The notes: generated from the letters alone by a model not told the origin. Shown: positions 1 through 6,052, numbered from the stretch's first letter. The stretch is DNA of 6,537 nt from Candidatus Bathyarchaeota archaeon (GCA_011040545.1 DQYM01000204.1:1-6537); one strand, 5' to 3'. Translations and numbers: made by a program.

Positions 1-318
1 AGGTGGGGCTGGCCTCTCTAGGCCCCTGCTAGGCACTAGGCTTGGGGCCTGGGCTTCCTCAGGTGGCCTACTAGCTAGCCACTGCCTTATCAAATCCGTG
101 CCTACCTTCATGAGGGCTGAGCTGAGGGCAATCATCATGGCCGTGAGGGTGAGAGTTGGTGTCCACCTACTAGCCATAACATCTAGGCTCTCAGGCACCT
201 TAAGGGATGCAATTGCCTTATCAACACAGAAGAGGGCCACATATATTATGGTTAGGATGGCTATGGCAAGGCCAATGGCAGTGAGGGCCAGGCCCAGCTT
301 CCTCTCAAGCCCAGCCAT
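1..318 (-). CDS. Hypothetical small membrane protein, two predicted helices (C-terminus off the window)
   Basis: An open frame on the minus strand runs from an ATG at 318 to the window edge with no stop, giving 106 residues of a longer protein. I do not recognise the family. Residues 8-31 (LGLALTAIGLAIAILTII and onward) form a clear hydrophobic helix after a short basic N-terminus (MAGLERK). Residues 53-72 form a second, weaker helix rich in Thr, Met and Ala. The visible end (from about residue 84) is Pro-rich and polar, so it looks like a cytoplasmic or linker tail. The ATG was chosen because a TATA-like element lies about 30-38 bases upstream, which fits a leaderless or nearly leaderless mRNA. 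The gene is divergent from the ribosomal operon. A plus-strand frame over the same bases has no comparable promoter or family resemblance. Function unknown; that it is a membrane protein is inferred from hydrophobicity only. Confidence 0.66.
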   Translation of the reverse strand, partial: MAGLERKLGLALTAIGLAIAILTIIYVALFCVDKAIASLKVPESLDVMASRWTPTLTLTAMMIALSSALMKVGTDLIRQWLASRPPEEAQAPSLVPSRGLERPAPP

Positions 319-346
319 CCACTTCCCCTTAATTACTTCCGTGGGC

Positions 347-360
347 TTTTTGATAAGCCT
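347..360 (-). promoter_or_regulatory. Putative TATA-box promoter of the divergent membrane-protein gene
   Basis: On the minus strand this reads AGGCTTATCAAAAA. CTTATCAAAA resembles the archaeal TATA consensus (CTTATAAA-like). Its centre is 33-36 bases before the ATG at 318, so transcription would begin within about ten bases of the start codon. The same 10-mer, AGGCTTATCA, recurs upstream of gatD. A 5-bp inverted repeat (CCTTA at 358-362, TAAGG at 367-371) abuts its upstream side, where TFB or a repressor could contact DNA. Confidence 0.45.
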
Positions 361-444
361 TACGGTTAAGGGAATAGTGTTAGTGGGTTGATGCAGGGGC
401 AAATGGGCTTGGGGCGGTAGGGAAGTGGGAGCTGCTAGATAAGG

Positions 445-484
445 TTTTTATGCTGCCCTCCTCCGCCGTAGGGTAAGCGGTGAT
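445..484 (+). promoter_or_regulatory. Putative promoter and Shine-Dalgarno site of the ribosomal operon
   Basis: A T-rich TATA-like element, TTTTTATG, lies at 445-452. With the usual archaeal spacing of about 26 bases, transcription would start near 474. That leaves a short leader carrying GGTGAT at 479-484, complementary to the 3' end of archaeal 16S rRNA, eight bases before the uL22 ATG. This supports a separate transcription unit beginning at uL22 rather than read-through from upstream S10-cluster genes, which are absent here. Confidence 0.55.
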
Positions 485-492
485 AGAAGGCC

Positions 493-957
493 ATGCCGAA
501 GTGGGGCTACTCAGTGGGCTGGGTGGACCCAGAGAGGACGGCCAAGGCCAGCCTGAGGGAGGCCCGCATATCGCCCAAGCACGCTAGGGAGATCTGCAGG
601 GCCATAAAGGGCATGATGCTTGAGGACGCTAAGAAGTTCCTTGAGGACGTAATTGCCCTTAAGAGGCCAGTTCCATTTAGGCGCTACAACAAGAAGGTCC
701 CACATAGGAGGGGCCTCAGGGGCTGGCCTACTGGCCGTTTCCCAGTTAAGGCTGCTAAGTGCATCTTAAGGCTCCTAAAGGATGCAGAGGCAAATGCTGA
801 GTTCAAGGGGCTCAATACTGAGAAGCTCAAGATAATACATGCTGCAGCTTACCCTGGCATGAAAATAAAGAAGTACTTCCCAAGGGCATATGGTCGCTCA
901 ACGCCAAACTTTGAAACCCTAACGCATGTTGAGGTCGTAGTTGAGGAGGTTGAGTAG
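493..957 (+). CDS. rpl22: Large-subunit ribosomal protein uL22 (L22), archaeal type
   Basis: The 154-residue product is the archaeal/eukaryotic form of uL22, which binds 23S rRNA and sends a long beta-hairpin along the polypeptide exit tunnel. The N-terminal part (about residues 12-60) has the SPKHAREICRAIKG region typical of the family. RGWPTGRFPVKAAKCILRLL at 76-95 is the archaeal signature loop and helix. The tunnel hairpin and closing strand fall at about 120-150 (YPGMKIKKYFPRAYGRSTPN). Length is normal for archaea. The ATG at 493 is supported by GGTGAT eight bases upstream, and it is the only ATG start in this operon. It is the first gene of a five-gene run. The usual upstream partner uS19 is not present; a divergent membrane-protein gene sits there instead. 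Confidence 0.97.
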   Translation: MPKWGYSVGWVDPERTAKASLREARISPKHAREICRAIKGMMLEDAKKFLEDVIALKRPVPFRRYNKKVPHRRGLRGWPTGRFPVKAAKCILRLLKDAEANAEFKGLNTEKLKIIHAAAYPGMKIKKYFPRAYGRSTPNFETLTHVEVVVEEVE

Positions 958-959
958 CC

Positions 960-1637
960 TTGTCCGAGCGTGGAGAAGGGGTCGTTAAGCAGATAGTAAA
1001 GGATGCCCTCCTTAAGCTGAAGATAGATGAGTACCTGAAGAAGAGGTTTGATAAAGCTGGCTACGGTGGTGTATCCATAACTAAGACGCCACTTGGCACC
1101 CAGGTCGTCATTTACGCAACTAGACCTGGCTTGATAATAGGTAGGGGTGGCCAGGTGATAAAGAAGCTAACTGAGGAACTCAGGGAGAAGTTCGGCTTGG
1201 AGAACCCACAGATATCGGTGGCTGAGGTTGAGGTGCCTGAGCTAAACCCACATATAATGGCCTCAAGGATTGCCTACGTCCTTAAGAAGGGCGTCCACTA
1301 CAGGCGAGCTGGCTTCTGGGCGCTAAGGCGCATAATGGAAGCTGGTGCCCTTGGCGCTGAGATAGTCATAAGCGGTAAGCTTAGGACGGCTAGGGCGAGG
1401 TACGAGAAGTTCAGGGCTGGCTACCTGCCCACCAGTGGGGATCCAGCTCAGAAGTACCTCCGTAAGGCTGTTGTTCACGTCCAGCTTAAGCCAGGCATAT
1501 TTGGCATTAAGGTAACCATAATGCCACCTGAGGCGAAGTTCCCAGATAAGCTTGAGATAAAAGTACCAGGGGAGCCAGGGCTGCCCGCTGGGGGAGCCAG
1601 TGAGGAGGGGGCTGGTGGAGAGGGAGGTGGTGAGTAG
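960..1637 (+). CDS. rps3: Small-subunit ribosomal protein uS3 (S3), archaeal type
   Basis: The 225-residue uS3 lies at the mRNA entry channel of the 30S subunit. The N-terminal KH type 2 domain covers about residues 17-95. Its GXXG loop is GRGG at 61-64 within LIIGRGGQVIKKL. The C-terminal domain covers about 96-200 and has the family stretch GAEIVISGKLRTARARYEKF at 132-151. The tail after residue 204 is a Gly/Glu/Ala-rich low-complexity extension ending in EGGGE, likely disordered. The start is a TTG two bases after the uL22 stop. It is supported by GGAGGT at 945-950 inside the end of rpl22, nine bases away, and by the absence of a better start before the conserved IDEYLKKRF. The stop overlaps the uL29 start by one base. 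Confidence 0.96.
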   Translation: MSERGEGVVKQIVKDALLKLKIDEYLKKRFDKAGYGGVSITKTPLGTQVVIYATRPGLIIGRGGQVIKKLTEELREKFGLENPQISVAEVEVPELNPHIMASRIAYVLKKGVHYRRAGFWALRRIMEAGALGAEIVISGKLRTARARYEKFRAGYLPTSGDPAQKYLRKAVVHVQLKPGIFGIKVTIMPPEAKFPDKLEIKVPGEPGLPAGGASEEGAGGEGGGE

Positions 1638-1876
1638 TGCCCATATTACGCATGGATGAGATAAGGGCTATGTCCAAGGAGGAGAGGAGGAAGAAGCTAA
1701 ACGAGCTGAGGGCTGAGCTCATGCGCCTAAGAACTATGGTCAAGGCTGGTGGTGCCATAGAGAACCCAGCTAGGATTAGGGAGCTTAGGAAGGCCATAGC
1801 TAGGATACTGACGGTTGAGAGGGAAGAGGAGCTTGGCATGAGGCCCCCTGGGAAGGGCAGGAGGGGCAAGAAGTGA
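1637..1876 (+). CDS. rpl29: Large-subunit ribosomal protein uL29 (L29)
   Basis: The 79-residue product is a two-helix protein near the exit tunnel that contributes to the docking site for signal recognition particle and nascent-chain factors. The N-terminus MPILRMDEIRAMSKEERR matches the archaeal pattern of ILR, EIR and MS-EER. The coiled helices run through about residues 13-35 and 43-64. The tail is basic (GKGRRGKK). The GTG at 1637 overlaps the uS3 stop (TAGTG) and has a purine-rich GGAGGTGGTGA just upstream. The internal ATG at 1652 would cut off the conserved PILR, so GTG is preferred. The end overlaps the next gene by four bases (GTGA), suggesting translational coupling. No SUI1/aIF1 gene lies between uL29 and Rpp29, although some archaea have one there. 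Confidence 0.94.
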   Translation: MPILRMDEIRAMSKEERRKKLNELRAELMRLRTMVKAGGAIENPARIRELRKAIARILTVEREEELGMRPPGKGRRGKK

Positions 1877-2154
1877 AGGTTACGCCAGATATAATAAAGG
1901 AGGAGTTCATAGGCCTTGAAGCAGAGGTCGTGGCCAGCAGGCACCCTGGCTACGTGGGCATAAGGGGGCGTGTTATAGATGAGACACGCAATATGTTCGT
2001 AATAGAGCACGAGGGGCGTAGGAAGATGGTGCCAAAGGCCGTTTGCACGTTCCACTTTACGTTCCCAGATGGGACGGTAGTGGAGATAGAGGGGCGCCTC
2101 CTGGTCGGCAGGCCCGAGGATAGGCTTAAGAAGCGTATAAAGAGGCTCTGGTGA
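1873..2154 (+). CDS. rnp1: Ribonuclease P protein component 1 (Rpp29/Pop4)
   Basis: The 93-residue protein is the archaeal Rpp29 subunit of RNase P, which removes 5' leaders from pre-tRNA. In the holoenzyme it pairs with Rpp21 and helps the RNA recognise substrate. It has the Sm-like beta-barrel pattern: EEFIGLEAEVVASRHPGYVG (residues 10-29), then GRVIDETRNMFVIE (32-45), and FTFPDG around 62-67. A basic C-terminal helix (RLKKRIKRLW) closes it. The start GTG overlaps the uL29 stop in a GTGA. The conserved domain begins within ten residues, so little room remains for another start. The length suits the short archaeal form. Its place between uL29 and uS17 is the standard archaeal position and ties tRNA processing to ribosome production. 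Confidence 0.94.
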   Translation: MKVTPDIIKEEFIGLEAEVVASRHPGYVGIRGRVIDETRNMFVIEHEGRRKMVPKAVCTFHFTFPDGTVVEIEGRLLVGRPEDRLKKRIKRLW

Positions 2155-2165
2155 GGTGAGCTGGC

Positions 2166-2504
2166 GTGTCGTATGCCGATATAGAGCCACCTGAGGGGCC
2201 ACCGTGTGATGATGAGAACTGCCCATTCCACGGCAAGCTGAGGATAAGGGGCAAGCTGCTTGAGGGCGTGGTGGTAAGCGATAAGATGGATAGGACCGTT
2301 ATAGTTCAGCGTGATTACCTCCACTACGTGCCTAAGTACATGCGGTATGAGCGTAGGAGGAGCCGAATACCAGCCCACAACCCACCTTGTATAAACGCCC
2401 GAAAAGGCGATAGGGTCCTCATAGGCGAGTGTAGGCCGATAAGCAAGACGGTGGCCTTCTGCGTGGTCAAAATACTTGAGAGGGCCAAGGAGAGGGGCCA
2501 GTAG
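2166..2504 (+). CDS. rps17: Small-subunit ribosomal protein uS17 (S17), archaeal type
   Basis: The 112-residue protein is an OB-fold 16S rRNA binder needed early in 30S assembly. It carries the archaeal N-terminal stretch [18 protein letters not shown] at residues 13-30. C14, C19 and H22 could bind metal, though this is only suggested by spacing. The core motifs are [20 protein letters not shown] (32-51), the [16 protein letters not shown] segment (60-75) and GECRPISKT (87-95). The GTG start has an excellent GAGGTGAG at 2153-2160, five bases away and overlapping the Rpp29 stop. It is the last gene of the block: uL14 and uL24, usual next genes in archaea, are replaced by an unrelated surface-protein gene with its own promoter. 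Confidence 0.95.
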   Translation: MSYADIEPPEGPPCDDENCPFHGKLRIRGKLLEGVVVSDKMDRTVIVQRDYLHYVPKYMRYERRRSRIPAHNPPCINARKGDRVLIGECRPISKTVAFCVVKILERAKERGQ

Positions 2505-2512
2505 GAGCCCGA

Positions 2513-2526
2513 AGCAGGCCCCTGCT
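2513..2526 (+). terminator. Weak hairpin after the ribosomal operon
   Basis: AGCAG at 2513-2517 pairs with CTGCT at 2522-2526 around a four-base loop, nine bases after the uS17 stop. No T-run follows, whereas archaeal termination usually needs one. This is therefore only a possible 3' end or RNA-processing signal. Confidence 0.2.
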
Positions 2527-2543
2527 GGCCAGCCTCCTCTACC

Positions 2544-2557
2544 ATAAAACTTATAAG
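2544..2557 (+). promoter_or_regulatory. Strong archaeal promoter (BRE and TATA) of the surface-protein gene
   Basis: ATAAAA at 2544-2549 followed by the palindrome CTTATAAG at 2550-2557 is the best BRE/TATA match in the window. The expected transcription start is near 2578-2580, giving a leader of about 35 bases. The leader contains GGAGGG at 2602-2607, seven bases before the TTG at 2615. The gene is therefore likely transcribed independently of the ribosomal operon. Confidence 0.68.
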
Positions 2558-2614
2558 CTCTGATTATGAAGCACCCCAAGAGGATCCATAGGCCAGGCTC
2601 TGGAGGGAGTAAGG

Positions 2615-4639
2615 TTGAGAGCGACCTTATTGTCCCTCTTAACCTTACTCCTGCTAGCAGTACTACCAGTTGCTCCTTCAGTAGCTGAACTAACACCAGT
2701 AGCGGATGAGGGCTTCAAGTACTACTGGGCTAGGAGCTACGGTGCTCTTGGTGATGATGATGTATTGGACCTGGCCTTGACGCCTGAGGGCTCTATCGTG
2801 GTAGTTGGTAGCATTGAGGCTGCCGACGAAGGTTGTGATGCCCTTGTGCTGAGCATAGATGGAGGTAAGGGAGATGTAGAGTGGGCCTACACATACAAGT
2901 TTGCGACCTACCAGACGATTTACGGTATAACCTCAACCCCAGATGGTAGCTTGATAGTCGTGGGCAGCTACTGGGAGCCTGGTGGGCCATTCTACACCTT
3001 CGTGATGGAGCTGAGCAGCCTCGGCGGCATACTATGGAAGAGGGGCTATGGACCAGGTGTATTTGAAGATGTAGTTGTAGCTCAAGACGGCAGTATATAC
3101 GTGGTAGGGGCAACCAGTTTCTTTGGGGCAGGTGGGACTGATATCTGGGTGCTCAAGCTAGATGCCTCTGGCAACGTGGTCTGGCAGAATACGTATGGCG
3201 GCCCTGCTGATGACGTAGGACTTAGCATAGCCTTGGCCCAAGATGGGGGTGTAGTAGTGGCTGGCTACTGCAGTGCCGTGGATCTTTGGGTGCTTAAGCT
3301 AAGTAGCGAAGATGGTAGCGTTAAGTGGGCTTATAGCCTCGGTGGCGATGGGATGGATTGGGGCATGGATGTTGCTATCACGCCAGATGGGGATGTAGTG
3401 GTCGTAGGGGATACTGCCTCCTTTGGGGCGGGGAGCCACGATGTATGGGTCTTGAGGCTAGATGGAGCTACTGGCCAAGTGGAGTGGGAAAGGGCCTATG
3501 GTGGTCCTGGCTGGGAAGAAGCACATGGTTTAGCCATTGACCAAGATGGGAACATATATGTAATAGGCTACGCTGAGTCCTTCAACCTAGATGCCTGGCT
3601 CCTGAAGCTAGATGGCTTAACAGGTGAAGTGATATGGGAGAAGGCCTACGGTGGGGCTTCTTGGGACTTCGGGAAGAAAGTAGCCATAACAGCTGATGGG
3701 GACTTGGTATTCGTGTGCGAGACCTACTCCTTTGGCGTAGAGCCAGGTGAGGCCGCAGATATACTAGTGTTCAAGGTAGGTGAGGAGGGATTTATCTGTG
3801 GCACCTTGTACCACGATACCAGCGCCACTGTGACTACCACAACATCCACTAAGGAGCAGACCCCTGATGTTGGGGAGCCATCGGGGGCCACGTCGTATGA
3901 CCTTGCCGTGAGCTTAACGGACGTAGGGGACCTTATACAGGTGATTACCCTGTGCTTGATAGAAGTTGACATCGCCCCACCTGAGGTATCCATAACAAGC
4001 CCTAAGGATGGCGCTATCGTAAGCGGGACCATAACCGTTAAGGTAGATGCTAGCGATAATGTGGGCGTAGACCGAGTGGAGTTCTACTTAGATGGCGATC
4101 TCCTCACCGAGGATACCGAGCCACCCTTTGAGTACGAGCTAGATACCACGACCAAGGCAGATGGTGAGCACACGCTTAAGGCCGTGGCCTACGATATAGA
4201 AGGCAACCACGCTGAGGACCAGGTTAGCATAACGATAGATAACACGGCCCCCACCATCTCAGCCCTAACCCATGAGCCAAGTGCCCCAGTTGAGGGTGAG
4301 GCGGTAACCATATCAGCTAAGGTAGTTGATGCTACAACGGGCGTTTTAGGCGTCAGGTTGTACTACCGTGTGAATGGTGGTCCTTGGAAGTCCTTGGACA
4401 TGAGTCCCGTGGGTGGGCTCTGGCTAGCTACCATACCAGGCCAATCGGCTGGTGCTAAGGTGGAGTACTACGTAGAGGCCGTGGACCTAGCTGGCAACAC
4501 AGCCGTTAGCAATGTTTATTCCTACACCGTATCGGCTAAGCCAGCTTATGGGGGCTTGGAGACCTGGCACATCATCTTGATAGGCGTCGTGATAGCAGTT
4601 ATCGCCATAATCTTAATCGCTGTGCTCCTCAAGAGGTGA
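2615..4639 (+). CDS. Membrane-anchored extracellular protein with seven-bladed propeller and two Ig-like domains
   Basis: The 674-residue product is not a family I can name, but its layout is clear. Residues 1-24 are a signal peptide (MRATLLSLLTLLLLAVLPVA, likely cut near SVA-E). Residues 38-388 hold seven repeats of about 50 residues. Each has a DG..VVVG strand, then usually DxWVLKLD..G.V.W followed by YGG, as in SBBP or PQQ-like beta-propellers. Residues 401-416 are a Thr-rich linker, probably glycosylated. Residues 453-543 and 544-640 are two Ig-like or FN3-like domains, each with a D..GN motif near its end. Residues 653-672 are a membrane helix ending in LLKR. The protein is thus probably tethered to the outside of the cell with most of its mass exposed. 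No catalytic motif is visible, so adhesion or binding is only a guess. The TTG start is set by the signal peptide and by GGAGGG seven bases upstream; no ATG in frame would keep the signal peptide. It converges with gatD. Confidence 0.9.
   Translation: MRATLLSLLTLLLLAVLPVAPSVAELTPVADEGFKYYWARSYGALGDDDVLDLALTPEGSIVVVGSIEAADEGCDALVLSIDGGKGDVEWAYTYKFATYQTIYGITSTPDGSLIVVGSYWEPGGPFYTFVMELSSLGGILWKRGYGPGVFEDVVVAQDGSIYVVGATSFFGAGGTDIWVLKLDASGNVVWQNTYGGPADDVGLSIALAQDGGVVVAGYCSAVDLWVLKLSSEDGSVKWAYSLGGDGMDWGMDVAITPDGDVVVVGDTASFGAGSHDVWVLRLDGATGQVEWERAYGGPGWEEAHGLAIDQDGNIYVIGYAESFNLDAWLLKLDGLTGEVIWEKAYGGASWDFGKKVAITADGDLVFVCETYSFGVEPGEAADILVFKVGEEGFICGTLYHDTSATVTTTTSTKEQTPDVGEPSGATSYDLAVSLTDVGDLIQVITLCLIEVDIAPPEVSITSPKDGAIVSGTITVKVDASDNVGVDRVEFYLDGDLLTEDTEPPFEYELDTTTKADGEHTLKAVAYDIEGNHAEDQVSITIDNTAPTISALTHEPSAPVEGEAVTISAKVVDATTGVLGVRLYYRVNGGPWKSLDMSPVGGLWLATIPGQSAGAKVEYYVEAVDLAGNTAVSNVYSYTVSAKPAYGGLETWHIILIGVVIAVIAIILIAVLLKR
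2726..3778 (+). repeat. Seven diverged propeller repeats within the surface-protein gene
   Basis: At protein level the repeats end at W90, W141, W190, W238, W291 and W341. The seventh ends near residue 388 without the Trp. The spacing is 48-53 residues. The segment FKYYWARSYG (34-43), before repeat 1, looks like the closing strand missing from repeat 7, which would give a ring sealed in the usual propeller manner. At DNA level the units are well diverged, and no long identical stretches were seen, so the duplication is old. Repeats 3 and 5 resemble each other most (SF-FGAG--D-WVLKLD). Confidence 0.8.
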
Positions 4640-4656
4640 GGAGGGAGCTAAATCAG

Positions 4657-4670
4657 TATTTTTTCCTTCC
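4657..4670 (+). terminator. T-rich termination signal after the surface-protein gene
   Basis: Six consecutive T bases at 4659-4664, continued by CCTTCC, lie 20 bases past the TGA stop, in the 32-base gap before the convergent gatD end. Archaeal RNA polymerase commonly stops at such T-runs. GAGGGA at 4641-4646 and TCCCTC at 4668-4673 form an inverted repeat across the gap, but the T-run lies in its loop, so it is not a bacterial-type terminator. Confidence 0.5.
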
Positions 4671-4671
4671 C

Positions 4672-6009
4672 TCATGGTGCTAAGGTAGATATGGGCGTCC
4701 TTGGCCCTACCTCATGGGCAAAGGGCTTTAGCATGAGGGCCTTAGCTTCCTCTGGGTCGTCCGTGAGGGAGCCTAGGACCCACATGAGCTTCACTAGGGC
4801 TGTCTCAGGTAGCATATCGCCAAGTGGGATAACGCCAGCAGCCAGTAGGTCCCTCCCACGCTCGTAGACGTTCATGTTCACCCTCCCCCAGATGCACTGG
4901 GATGCCATGCACACCACTAGGCCCTCCCTAGTGGCCCTCCTAATGGCATCAAGCATGTAGTAGCCCACGTGGCCAAGGCCAGTTCCCTCAAGCACCACGC
5001 CCCTGTAGCCCTCATCTACTAGCCAATCAAGTAGGCCTGGATCCATGCCTGGGTAGGCCTTCAGGAGCGCTACCCTTGGCTCAAACCTAGCTAGGACCTC
5101 TAGCTCCCCCTCGCCACGCCTATCGTAATCATCCGTTAGCATTTGTATGTCCATGCCCACTACCCTAGCTAGCTGTGGTGCATTAACCGACCTAAAGGCA
5201 TCCCTCCTGCTAGTATGGCACTTCCTAACCCTAGTGCCCCTGTGTATGGCTATGGCCTCATCCCCCATGCCCTCGTGCATGGCCACGACTACCTCAGCGA
5301 AGGGCCCCCTTGAGGCAGCTACGAAGGCACCGATTAGGTTTAGGGCAGCATCTGAGCTTGGCCTATCCGAGGAGCGTTGAGCTCCAACGAAGACGACGGG
5401 CACTGAAAGGCCCCTTAGGGCAAAGGATAGGGCTGCAGCAGAATAGGTCATCGTATCTGTCCCATGTGCTATTACAACCCCATCTACTCCATTCCTTATG
5501 TAGTACGCTGCCCTCTCCGCCATTCCAGCCCAGTTCTCAGGCCTCATGTCCTCACTTAATAGTGAGTAGAGCACCTCTGCCCTAATGAAAGCTATATCTG
5601 AGAGCTCTGGGAAGAGGGCATATAGGTCCTCTGCCTCAAGGGCTGGCCTAACGGCGCCTGTCCTGTACTCAACCCTGCTAGCTATGGTCCCACCAGTGCT
5701 TATGAAGGCTACCTCTGGTAGCCCTGGCTTCCTCTCTGGCTTAGGTGGCCTAGCGAAGGCTGGCTTAGCCCCAGGGCCTAGCAGCTCAATTGTAGTCCCC
5801 TCCTCAAACCTAATGCCTATGTTGTAGCCACTATCTAGCTTCACGACCACGCAATCCCTATCGCCTAGGGCTGGCCTAGGCATGAGTATGCCCTCTACTA
5901 CTAGGTCCCCTTTTGAGATCCTTATCCTATCCCCAACCGAGGCCCCTGCTGCCCTTAGGGCTTCCCTAACACGGCTTGAATAGCCAGCTAGCTCCGCCAC
6001 GCTAGGCAC
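4672..6009 (-). CDS. gatD: Glutamyl-tRNA(Gln) amidotransferase subunit D (GatD)
   Basis: GatD is the asparaginase-like half of the archaeal GatDE enzyme. It frees ammonia from an amide donor so that GatE can convert Glu-tRNA(Gln) to Gln-tRNA(Gln) in the cytoplasm. The 445-residue length is typical. Residues 1-80 form the N-terminal barrel domain (GDRIRISKGDLVVEGILMPR). The asparaginase domain follows from about residue 98. Its catalytic set is intact: T105 in STGGTIAS, T184-D185 in AHGTDTMTYS, and K263 in GTRVRKCHTSRRDAF. EGTGLGHV (341-348) and PETALVKLMW (401-410) are further family motifs. GTG at 6009 is preferred because a TATA-like element lies about 27 bases upstream, which fits a leaderless mRNA; a GTG three codons in, preceded by GGTG, is the alternative. 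gatE is not in the window. Presence of gatD implies that Gln-tRNA is made by the indirect route. Confidence 0.96.
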   Translation of the reverse strand: MPSVAELAGYSSRVREALRAAGASVGDRIRISKGDLVVEGILMPRPALGDRDCVVVKLDSGYNIGIRFEEGTTIELLGPGAKPAFARPPKPERKPGLPEVAFISTGGTIASRVEYRTGAVRPALEAEDLYALFPELSDIAFIRAEVLYSLLSEDMRPENWAGMAERAAYYIRNGVDGVVIAHGTDTMTYSAAALSFALRGLSVPVVFVGAQRSSDRPSSDAALNLIGAFVAASRGPFAEVVVAMHEGMGDEAIAIHRGTRVRKCHTSRRDAFRSVNAPQLARVVGMDIQMLTDDYDRRGEGELEVLARFEPRVALLKAYPGMDPGLLDWLVDEGYRGVVLEGTGLGHVGYYMLDAIRRATREGLVVCMASQCIWGRVNMNVYERGRDLLAAGVIPLGDMLPETALVKLMWVLGSLTDDPEEAKALMLKPFAHEVGPRTPISTLAP

Positions 6010-6024
6010 CAGGGCAAGGGGCTA

Positions 6025-6052
6025 CTAGGCTGATGATAAGCCTTCAGCCTAG
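6025..6052 (-). promoter_or_regulatory. Perfect 9-bp inverted repeat enclosing the putative gatD TATA element
   Basis: CTAGGCTGA at 6025-6033 is the exact reverse complement of TCAGCCTAG at 6044-6052. The 10-base spacer reads AGGCTTATCA on the minus strand, the same 10-mer found before the membrane-protein gene at the left edge. Its CTTATCA part is centred about 28 bases from the gatD GTG, the right place for a TATA box of a leaderless transcript. The distal arm contains the TGA stop of the upstream ferredoxin gene. It could be an operator, a hairpin at the ferredoxin mRNA 3' end, or both. No T-run follows on the minus strand. Confidence 0.5.

Noticed and set aside
83..224. TGCCTTATCAA occurring twice, 131 bases apart
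   Set aside because: Both copies lie inside the left-edge gene in different reading frames, with no further flanking identity. GATAAG is also common throughout the window, so chance is the likely cause.
98..391. A 97-codon plus-strand frame opposite the left-edge membrane gene
   Set aside because: It overlaps the better minus-strand frame completely, has no Shine-Dalgarno or TATA at a good distance, and its composition looks like a reverse-strand shadow.
1507..2696. Two long minus-strand frames (about 239 and 248 codons) across uL29, Rpp29 and uS17
   Set aside because: They lie antisense to firmly identified genes. The translations show no family features and are odd in composition (rich in Leu, His, Tyr and Pro), as expected from reading the complement.
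2566..2698. A small ATG frame beginning MKHPKRIHRPG in front of the surface-protein gene
   Set aside because: The ATG lies upstream of the predicted transcription start, and the frame runs out of phase through the signal-peptide coding region.
2726..3778. Repeated units that could suggest a CRISPR or tandem DNA repeat
   Set aside because: The repeats are visible only at protein level, are about 150 bases long and diverged, and stay in one frame.
5147..5827. Three plus-strand frames opposite gatD
   Set aside because: All are antisense to conserved GatD coding sequence, with no promoter or recognisable domains.
6030..6050. CTGATGATA near a CTGA-like sequence, suggestive of a C/D box guide RNA
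   Set aside because: The C box lacks the leading purine, there are no properly spaced C'/D' boxes, and the bases are better explained by the TATA element and palindrome.
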